Assembly: GCA_013152105.1 (NCBI GenBank)
Contig: JAADHA010000325.1
Coordinates: 1-8,399 of the forward strand
Length of the DNA: 8,399 nt
From: Oligoflexia bacterium
Lineage (GTDB): Bacteria; Myxococcota_A; UBA796; UBA2385
Direction: 5' to 3'
The notes beneath the pieces were generated by a model. The model made no database searches, was not told the DNA's origin, and was given only the letters and a program-made list of their open reading frames with translations. Shown here piece by piece: positions 1 through 6,971 of this stretch; position 1 is the first letter of the stretch, and the number at the start of each line of letters is the position of its first letter. The position numbers were made by a program, and so were the translations under genes.

Positions 1-282
1 GTGGCTTACACCTTCTATCGCGGCGCAGAAGGCCCGAAAGGAGTCGTGCGCTGCCGCGGCCAGACCCGAGGCGCCGGACAGCGTGGCGAGATGATCCGCG
101 TGGATGTAGACCCCAAGGTCCAGGACATCGCCATCCTGTCGGACCAACACCCACTCATCAGCGGGGCGCGCGTCCTGCCCCAGCATGGCCTCCACCGCGT
201 CGCGGTCCATCAGGTAGTCGCGAACATCGGGTGCGTCTGTCCGGTAGACGGCCTGGAGCTGGTCCTGGATCAGGCGCAGCAC
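1..282 (-). CDS. conserved protein of unknown function, C-terminus beyond window edge
   Basis: The frame is open for 94 codons and leaves the window without a stop, so only the N-terminal part is seen. The start is GTG at 282-280, immediately after the TGA (285-283) of the upstream gene. An AAGG Shine-Dalgarno at 294-291 lies 8 nt before it, inside the end of that gene. This zero-gap arrangement suggests one transcript and coupled translation. The visible part is acidic, with no signal peptide, membrane segment or Cys pair. It reads as an alpha/beta protein: an N-terminal helix (LIQDQLQAVY), a strand pair around WVLVRQDGDVLDLGVYI (residues 44-60), then a helix ending in IEGVSH at the edge. 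From memory, myxobacterial proteins of unknown function contain a similar EGVSHF-type motif near their middle; that recollection is unverified. I do not assign a function. The frame is sound because the +strand alternative at 1-354 lacks family-like features. Confidence 0.75.
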   Translation of the reverse strand, partial: MLRLIQDQLQAVYRTDAPDVRDYLMDRDAVEAMLGQDARPADEWVLVRQDGDVLDLGVYIHADHLATLSGASGLAAAAHDSFRAFCAAIEGVSH

Positions 283-975
283 TCAACACACCTTGCTGTC
301 GGCAGCTCGCACCGGGACCACCCCCAGCCGAGCCAGGCGGGCCCAGACCCGTGAACTACCGGTCGCCAGCCACTCTTCGTAGAGCGCCACGATGTCGGCG
401 TCGCTCAGGCTGCCACCGTCTTCCTCGCGCACGGCATCGCTGACCTCGTAGAGGACCTCACTGCACGCCTCAAAGGACGCGGCCAGCTCGTCGTAGATGT
501 CGTCCAGCCCGCGCGCCGCTCCTCGGTCTGTGCCAGACCGTCCAAAGCCCGCGACGCGCAGCAAGCCAGCCAGCGTGTCGTAGGCCGCGGCCCCCATCGC
601 GATGTAGTAGCTGCGGCTGACCAGCCTGCGGGCCAGGCTCTGCCGAAAGAAACCAGAGGTCAACAGGGCGCGATCCCCCAGGCGTCGGTAGGCTTGAATC
701 GCCTGGGAGCGGTCGCCCTTCGTGGCCTGAAGGCGCAGATCCACCAGCGTCTCGCCCTTGTTCTCATCGGCATCCTTGGCCGGATGGGCGCGGTCCACCA
801 GCAGGCAGGTGAGGTACCAGGCGCCCTCCTCGCTTACCGGCTTGCCGTGCTCTTCAACCGCGCGCCCGACGTGGGCGTAGAAGAAGTCGAAGAGGTTGTC
901 ATCCATCTGGATGCCGGGCTGGGCTGACGTTTCGGCAGATGGGTGGTCAGCTTGATCGAAGCGGGGTTTCGTCAC
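283..975 (-). CDS. conserved hypothetical protein (myxobacteria-like), 230 aa
   Basis: A 230-residue, probably cytosolic protein of unknown function. The start is GTG at 975-973, chosen because a strong GGAGG Shine-Dalgarno (986-982) lies 6 nt upstream. The next in-frame ATG (906-904, Met24) has no ribosome site. The first ~23 residues are polar and probably disordered. The rest is mostly helical. The most distinctive block is residues 99-132: LGDRALLTSGFF, then SLARRLV, then SYYIAMGAAAY, a Gly/Tyr-rich helical core. I recall this pattern (GD..L..SGFF..SL.RKLV...YYI.MG..AY) in uncharacterised myxobacterial proteins, but cannot check it here. The C-terminal part (residues 157-215) is acidic and helical. 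There is no signal peptide, transmembrane helix, nucleotide-binding loop or metal motif. It abuts the downstream gene with no spacer (TGA then GTG), so the two are likely co-expressed and may work together. It diverges from groES. Confidence 0.85.
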   Translation of the reverse strand: MTKPRFDQADHPSAETSAQPGIQMDDNLFDFFYAHVGRAVEEHGKPVSEEGAWYLTCLLVDRAHPAKDADENKGETLVDLRLQATKGDRSQAIQAYRRLGDRALLTSGFFRQSLARRLVSRSYYIAMGAAAYDTLAGLLRVAGFGRSGTDRGAARGLDDIYDELAASFEACSEVLYEVSDAVREEDGGSLSDADIVALYEEWLATGSSRVWARLARLGVVPVRAADSKVC

Positions 976-981
976 AGAGGC

Positions 982-986
982 CCTCC
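982..986 (-). promoter_or_regulatory. Shine-Dalgarno GGAGG deciding the GTG start at 975
   Basis: On the minus strand GGAGG stands 6 nt before the GTG at 975-973. No comparable site precedes the internal ATG at 906-904, so this element fixes the longer start of the 230-aa protein. The same decamer, ACGGAGGGCC, also precedes groEL. Confidence 0.75.
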
Positions 987-1013
987 GTCAGTCGTGTCCA
1001 TGTCGTCTCTTCG

Positions 1014-1024
1014 GTTCTTCGAAC
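1014..1024. repeat. palindrome GTTC-TTC-GAAC
   Basis: A perfect 4-bp inverted repeat with a 3-nt centre, preceded by CG. It shares the CGGTTC...GAAC pattern with the larger palindrome 28 bp downstream. It lies 39 bp upstream of the left gene's start codon. It could be half of a paired operator, but the arms are short and chance is possible. Confidence 0.35.
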
Positions 1025-1039
1025 ACAGCTTGGCCCGGT

Positions 1040-1053
1040 CGGTTCCCGAACCG
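1040..1053. repeat. palindrome CGGTTC-CC-GAACCG
   Basis: A perfect 6-bp inverted repeat with a 2-nt centre in the groES upstream region. A 2-nt loop is too tight for an RNA hairpin, so a dimeric regulator's DNA site is the better guess. Its left arm repeats the CGGTTC at 1012-1017. It does not match CIRCE. No regulator is identified. Confidence 0.4.
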
Positions 1054-1204
1054 CTGCCCCGAATTGTCCTTGTCGTCCCCTTGACGCCTTGGGATGGGTG
1101 CGTACCAAAGGGCCTGCCGGCGCCTGAAACCTGCCGTCACGCAGGCATCTCGCGCCGCCTTCGGCCGCTGCTGCTCGGCTGGCCATCGAACCCTGATTCC
1201 CCGC

Positions 1205-1233
1205 TTGGAGCGCGTGCTTCCAGGCTGTACAAC
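1205..1233 (+). promoter_or_regulatory. putative sigma-70-type promoter of groES-groEL
   Basis: TTGGAG at 1205-1210 (4 of 6 to TTGACA) and TACAAC at 1228-1233 (4 of 6 to TATAAT) are separated by an ideal 17 nt. Transcription would begin near 1240 and give a leader of about 40 nt before the groES ATG at 1280. The overlapping CCCCACTC at 1233-1240 resembles a heat-shock sigma-32 -10 box (CCCCATNT), but I see no CTTGAA-like -35 at the right distance. A second TTGACG at 1081-1086 has only a poor -10 partner (TACCAA, 1103-1108). Confidence 0.4.
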
Positions 1234-1279
1234 CCCACTCCGCGCGACCTGCTTGCACAGGCTACGCCCGAGGTATTCC

Positions 1280-3236
<1,957 letters not shown>

Positions 3237-3271
3237 GTCCTGAGCGCCGGCTCATAGGGCCTGCGTCTCAG

Positions 3272-3300
3272 TGTGGCCCCGCCGTATGTGGCCCCGCCGT
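3272..3300. repeat. tandem 15-bp duplication of the terminator left arm
   Basis: TGTGGCCCCGCCGT is present at 3272-3285 and, after one A, again at 3287-3300. Both copies can pair with the single right arm at 3308-3318. The transcript could therefore form either a tight hairpin with the second copy or a larger-looped one with the first. Confidence 0.85.
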
Positions 3301-3318
3301 GGCAACGCGGCGGGGCCA
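3289..3318. terminator. probable bidirectional terminator between groEL and the TPR gene
   Basis: TGGCCCCGCCG (3289-3299) pairs perfectly with CGGCGGGGCCA (3308-3318). A further T-G and G-C pair extends the stem to 13 bp, closed by a GCAA (GNRA-type) tetraloop. It lies 52 bp after the groEL stop and 8 bp beyond the TPR gene stop on the opposite strand, so it could end both convergent transcripts. Neither strand has a T-run after the stem, so it is not a textbook intrinsic terminator. Rho assistance or a role as an mRNA 3'-end stabiliser is possible. Confidence 0.65.
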
Positions 3319-3326
3319 TCCTGCGT

Positions 3327-3962
3327 CTACAAGCCCTTGAGCTGCCGCACGGTCTCGTCATCGCCGTAGACCGTCATCACCCGCTCCAGCACCGGCCCGA
3401 TCTGCGGGTCCTTCATGAACGCCTGCCAGGCCGGATAGCCGCCCAGCGCCCGCAGGTCCAAGCCATTGGACAGGGCAGCCATCAGCTCGGTCTCAAAGGT
3501 GACCGGGTCGTGTCGCAGGCCGGCCACCTGGGCCAGGCGGAAGTGGACCGCCCAGTGATTGGGGCGCTCCTTGGCCGCGACAGCCAGGTCGGTTGCCGCG
3601 GCGTCGATCTTCCCCTGGCCCAGCAGGATCTCGGCCCGATCGTAGCGGGCGGCGGCGTTGGAGGGATCCAGATCGATCACCTGGTCGTAGCGCTTCACCG
3701 CGTCGTCGAGTTGGCCGAGTGCGTTGTAGGCGAGGGCCCACTCATAGAGGACCTCGACCGAGGGCCCGAAGGCGCGGACCTGCTCACGACAGAGATCGAT
3801 GGCCTGATCGAAGCGGCCCATGGCGTTGAGGTCCTGGGCACCTGCCGCGGCGGCCTGCTGGAGGCTGTCTCGGTAGTCGGTCGGATCTCGCGTGGCCCGC
3901 GCCGGTCCCGCCAACACCAAGGCCAGCGAGACCACGCCCAAGCCCCATGCGCTGACGATCAC
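3327..3962 (-). CDS. exported tetratricopeptide-repeat (TPR) protein, 211 aa
   Basis: A predicted secreted or periplasmic TPR scaffold protein. The start is GTG at 3962-3960, which overlaps the protease stop (TGA 3961-3959) as GTGA; GAGG stands 4 nt before it. Upstream in-frame starts, such as ATG 4055, lie inside the protease and encode a Gly/Pro-rich stretch. From this GTG the protein begins with a clean signal peptide, VSAWGLGVVSLALVLAGPARA, cleaved near residue 23. TPR-like helices follow. The clearest repeat is residues 71-104 (LYEWALAYNALGQLDDAVKRY, then DLDPSN), with neighbours at about 41-70 (MGRFDQAIDLCRE) and 105-138 (RAEILLGQGKIDAAATDLAV). The last ~50 residues (DLRALGGYPAWQAFMKDP onwards) match the end often seen after TPR arrays in such proteins. 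TPRs mediate protein contacts. Coupling to the protease suggests it helps that enzyme's folding, export or anchoring, but this is inference. Confidence 0.88.
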   Translation of the reverse strand: MIVSAWGLGVVSLALVLAGPARATRDPTDYRDSLQQAAAAGAQDLNAMGRFDQAIDLCREQVRAFGPSVEVLYEWALAYNALGQLDDAVKRYDQVIDLDPSNAAARYDRAEILLGQGKIDAAATDLAVAAKERPNHWAVHFRLAQVAGLRHDPVTFETELMAALSNGLDLRALGGYPAWQAFMKDPQIGPVLERVMTVYGDDETVRQLKGL

Positions 3963-6904
3963 GCAGCCTCGCGCCGACGCCGGACCAGGGCCAGGCCCAG
4001 GGTCAGCAGGCCGACCCACAGTCCACCCGAGGCCGAGCCCGGTGTGCTGGCGCAACCGCAGCCGCCGGACTTGTTGCCACCGGAATCGCTGCCACCGTCA
4101 CCACCAGCGCTGCCCCCAGTGTCGGCACCGCCAGTGTCACCCGCCGCCGGCGCGGTCAGGCTGTCGGCCACGGTGTACAGGCAAACGTCGTCAATATTCC
4201 AGCCTCCGAAGGTCAGCCCACCATCGCTGATGATGTCCCAGCCCAGGGTGATCTGGTCGGTGTCCGGCACGTCGATGACCAGGCTGTGCAGGGTCCACTG
4301 CCGGTCCTGCGTGTGGTCGGTGTGGGCGACGCCGTCGCCACCAGCGCTAGCGTAGTTCTGCCACAACACCACGTCGTCACTGAGGGTGTCACCGACCAGC
4401 ACGATCTGGGCTGTGTCCCAGTAGCCGTCCTCGACATTGAGCCAGCGGCGGTACTGCAGGACGACCTGGGTCGTGCCGGACACATCCAGGGCCGGGCTGG
4501 TCAGGCGGTTGTGCTTGCTGTTCTGGTACTCACCGTTGTAGTTGCCTCCACCGAGATCGTTGCCCCAGACATTGTCCCCGGACCAGGCGAAATCGGGGTC
4601 GTCGGCCATGCCTCGGGGCGTGCCCCACATCCAGTCATCGGCGCCGAGCTTGTCCTGGCCATCGAGCAGGGTGTGGGTGAAGCCGGACTCGCCCTCGCCT
4701 TCGAAGTCGGCGCACCACAGCTCCACCATGTCGCCCACAACAAAGGTGAAGGGGTTGATGAAGGCACCCTCAGGGAGGGTGATCTCCGTGCCATCGCTAG
4801 CCTGCCCGGCCAGATAGTACTGCACCACGGTGCCGGCGGGCTGCGCCGGGATCGCGCCGCTGACGCCATCACTGTTCAGATCCAGGTCCGCGCTCTGCCA
4901 GGTCTCGCCGTCGTCGACGCTGTAGGTGACTTGGGCAGCCGACAGCTCGAAGTCCACGCAGTCGGGGGCGACGTTCACCAGGTCGGCGACCACGGGGTAC
5001 TCGGTGAGCGCCGCGTCCTGGTTGTCCAGGGTCTCGTGGCTGAAGGTGACCAGCGACGCGCCACCGGCCGGTCCAAGTCCGTGTTCGCTGAATGCGTCGA
5101 TGATGGCGCACTGGTTGGGCGTGCCATCCGAGAGGTCGCCGTTGTCGTCATCACCCAGGATGGCCGCGTCGTAGGCTTCGTCCAGGGTGGGGCCGGCCTT
5201 GATGCCGTTGGTGAAGACGCTCACCTCGCGCAGGTAGGCATCGTCCGCGCTGTACTGGGTCTTCAGCAGGTCCCACAGGTCCCACATGGCACCGGCGTAG
5301 ATCAGCCCGTCGGCGTGTACTTCTCCGGTGACATCATCCGGGTAGACCCTGTTGACGGAGACATCCCGGATGCCGTCACCGTTGGTCATGAAGTAGGGCG
5401 CGACGATGTTGTCTTCGGTCTGGAGGAAGGCGGTCGTGTCTCCGATCCCCTCGGACACCGACCCGTCGTAGGTGCCGGACTCCAGGCTGTAGTAGTGAAA
5501 GCCGTGGCCCCACTCGTGGTAGTTCACGTCCGCGATGCGGCCGGTGTTGTTGCAGCCTCCACCCGCTCGATAGAAATTGACGGAACCGTCAAAGTAGGCG
5601 TTACAGGTGCTGTTGAGGTTCACATTGCTGGTGAGTCGGCCACCGGTGGGCACATCGGGGGCGTAGATATCGTGCCACTCCAGCACTTGGTGGAGGTAGA
5701 CGAAGGTGTCGATCTCGGCCTGGTCAGCGTCGGCATCGGTCCAGTTGAAGTCCCCCTCGAAGTCCACCGCAGCGTTGGACCCGGCCTGGTTGACGGCCCT
5801 GACCCGAGAGCCGGACAGGGACGCGCTCACGGACTTGCTGTCACCGAGATCATAGGCACCGTCGGCGTCGGTGTAGGCGCTGTCACCAAGATCACCCGTC
5901 AACAGCAGATCCATCAGGGCGCTGTCCTCCAGGTTGCCGTCGACGGTCCGCACATCGTGCGTACCGGTGAGCGTACCGCTGACGTAGCGGACCTGGTTGT
6001 AGACCCACAACAGGTCGCCGCTGTGGGCATCGACGAAGCTGACCCACACCCCGGCCGGGTCGGCGGTGCGCGTGTGGACCTCCCAAGCCAGCGCGTACTC
6101 CAGGCCCGTGCCGGTCGAGCCGGCTGGAGCATCGACGCCCAGACCCCAACGCTCGGTCGGCAGCACCACCAGCCGCGCGCCCATGGGCTGGTGAACCGCC
6201 AGCGGTTCGGGGCCGGCCTGTACCGCGCGCTCCACCGCTGTCGCCGCCGACAGGGTCGGGCTCGTGTCGATCTGATCGGCGTCCGGGTAGGTCTTCACCG
6301 ACAGCCAGACCAGGTGGCCGTGCACGATGCGCAGCCGGATCCCGCCGCGCCACACCGCCGCGCCGCGGGCGGTCAAGGTCGGCCGAAAGTCGAACTGGGA
6401 TTCGTCCGCCAGGGCGCCACCGGTCATCAGCGGGTCCAGGGAGGGGTCCACCGACAGGTCGATCTCGCCGCCCAACACGGGCTGCGGGCCGCCAGCCGAC
6501 ACAGGGGCGTCCACGATCTGCCCGATCTGTACGGTCCAAGCGTCCGTCTCGGCGTCATAGGCGATCGCTCGCAGGGCGAGCTGGTCCACCGGGACGCCGA
6601 CCAGGTCGAAGTTCCGGGCAAGGAAGTCGTAGACTGCGGCGTCGACCTGGGCACCGGACTGGAACTGGCCCAGGGGAATCGGCGGCCCCCAGGCGCTGCG
6701 GGCCAGGCCCGTACGCTCGTCGAAGACGGCCTGCCAGCCCGCGCCCTCGCCCTGTTCGAAGAACTGCCAGGCGTCCGCGTGACGCAGGCGATGCTGCACT
6801 TCGAGGTGGCTGCGGTAGACGCGGTTCGGTTCGACTCCGATGTAGGTTTCGGTAGAAGGCGAGAAGGCCAGGGCTGGAAGGCCCAGGGCGATAAGGAGCA
6901 GCAT
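3959..6904 (-). CDS. secreted zinc metalloprotease (fungalysin/M36-like) with MYXO-CTERM anchor, 981 aa
   Basis: An exported HExxH (gluzincin) endopeptidase, probably displayed on or released from the cell surface. The start is ATG 6904-6902, with GGAG 6 nt upstream. The signal peptide is MLLLIALGLPALA, cleaved before FSPS, though it lacks a basic n-region. Residues ~25-310 form a propeptide of FTP/PepSY type (WVSFVDAHSGDLLWVYNQV, 287-305) that would inhibit and fold the enzyme. The catalytic domain (~310-615) has HEWGH at 463-467 (zinc ligands His463 and His467, base Glu464). SEGIGD at 484-489 supplies the third ligand Glu485. A bacterial Ig-like segment (~616-725) and a beta-sandwich (732-910; DWMWGTPRG, RLTSPALDVSG, GGWNIDDVCLY) follow, typical of secreted deltaproteobacterial peptidases. 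The tail is a Gly/Ser/Asp linker, GGCGC (947-951), a hydrophobic helix 961-974 and RRRR (975-978): the MYXO-CTERM signal processed by myxosortase. The exact peptidase family needs a profile search. The TPR gene overlaps its stop by 4 bp. Confidence 0.93.
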   Translation of the reverse strand: MLLLIALGLPALAFSPSTETYIGVEPNRVYRSHLEVQHRLRHADAWQFFEQGEGAGWQAVFDERTGLARSAWGPPIPLGQFQSGAQVDAAVYDFLARNFDLVGVPVDQLALRAIAYDAETDAWTVQIGQIVDAPVSAGGPQPVLGGEIDLSVDPSLDPLMTGGALADESQFDFRPTLTARGAAVWRGGIRLRIVHGHLVWLSVKTYPDADQIDTSPTLSAATAVERAVQAGPEPLAVHQPMGARLVVLPTERWGLGVDAPAGSTGTGLEYALAWEVHTRTADPAGVWVSFVDAHSGDLLWVYNQVRYVSGTLTGTHDVRTVDGNLEDSALMDLLLTGDLGDSAYTDADGAYDLGDSKSVSASLSGSRVRAVNQAGSNAAVDFEGDFNWTDADADQAEIDTFVYLHQVLEWHDIYAPDVPTGGRLTSNVNLNSTCNAYFDGSVNFYRAGGGCNNTGRIADVNYHEWGHGFHYYSLESGTYDGSVSEGIGDTTAFLQTEDNIVAPYFMTNGDGIRDVSVNRVYPDDVTGEVHADGLIYAGAMWDLWDLLKTQYSADDAYLREVSVFTNGIKAGPTLDEAYDAAILGDDDNGDLSDGTPNQCAIIDAFSEHGLGPAGGASLVTFSHETLDNQDAALTEYPVVADLVNVAPDCVDFELSAAQVTYSVDDGETWQSADLDLNSDGVSGAIPAQPAGTVVQYYLAGQASDGTEITLPEGAFINPFTFVVGDMVELWCADFEGEGESGFTHTLLDGQDKLGADDWMWGTPRGMADDPDFAWSGDNVWGNDLGGGNYNGEYQNSKHNRLTSPALDVSGTTQVVLQYRRWLNVEDGYWDTAQIVLVGDTLSDDVVLWQNYASAGGDGVAHTDHTQDRQWTLHSLVIDVPDTDQITLGWDIISDGGLTFGGWNIDDVCLYTVADSLTAPAAGDTGGADTGGSAGGDGGSDSGGNKSGGCGCASTPGSASGGLWVGLLTLGLALVRRRREAA

Positions 6905-6971
6905 GATGAACTCCGAAGGGAGCGCGAAGAAGGCGCGCGCCCCCAAGGTGGGCCGTTTAGGATGCATGTCA
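6905..6971. promoter_or_regulatory. short divergent intergenic region, protease / cytochrome lipoprotein
   Basis: Only 67 bp separate the two divergent start codons, so the promoters must lie here or within the opposite genes. I see AGGA at 6959-6962 as the ribosome site for the rightward gene and GGAG at 6911-6914 for the leftward one. A perfect TTGACA sits on the minus strand at 6972-6967, but no TATAAT-like partner lies 16-18 nt downstream. No confident promoter can be assigned. Confidence 0.5.
6911..6914 (-). promoter_or_regulatory. Shine-Dalgarno GGAG deciding the protease start
   Basis: On the minus strand GGAG lies 6 nt before the ATG at 6904-6902. An alternative in-frame ATG at 6967-6965 would add 21 residues, including Lys/Arg before the hydrophobic core and so a more classical signal peptide. 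It has no ribosome site, however, and would leave only 4 bp to the divergent gene's start. Confidence 0.6.

Larger units (their letters stand above)
976..1279. other. divergent intergenic region before groES
   Basis: This 304-bp gap separates the leftward 230-aa gene from groES. Open frames crossing it (for example 1094-1570 +, and 947-1258 and 988-1560 on -) show no protein-family character and lack ribosome sites. It contains the Shine-Dalgarno of the left gene, two related palindromes at 1014-1024 and 1040-1053, and a plausible groES promoter at 1205-1233. I looked for the HrcA operator CIRCE (TTAGCACTC-N9-GAGTGCTAA) and did not find it. I could not pick out a convincing promoter for the left gene. 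Confidence 0.7.
3260..3328. repeat. direct repeat CCTGCGTCT flanking the terminator region
   Basis: The nonamer CCTGCGTCT occurs at 3260-3268 and again at 3320-3328, exactly 60 bp apart. The two copies bracket the duplicated hairpin arm and the terminator stem. The right copy overlaps the stop codon of the TPR gene. This could be a relic of local duplication. It is short, so chance in GC-rich DNA is possible. Confidence 0.45.

Noticed and set aside
1233..1240. CCCCACTC as a sigma-32 heat-shock -10 box for groES
   Set aside because: The nearest -35-like candidates (CTTGGA 1204-1209, CTTCCA 1217-1222) lie 23 and 10 nt away, outside the usual 13-17 nt spacing.
1094..1279. N-terminal extension of the groES frame
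   Set aside because: GroES starts at MNIRPL in the family. The extension is Arg/Cys-rich non-coding sequence and would remove the promoter region.
3273..4355. 360-codon plus-strand open frame across the terminator, the TPR gene and the protease end
   Set aside because: It begins inside the terminator hairpin repeats, becomes Pro/Arg-rich, and opposes two well-supported genes.
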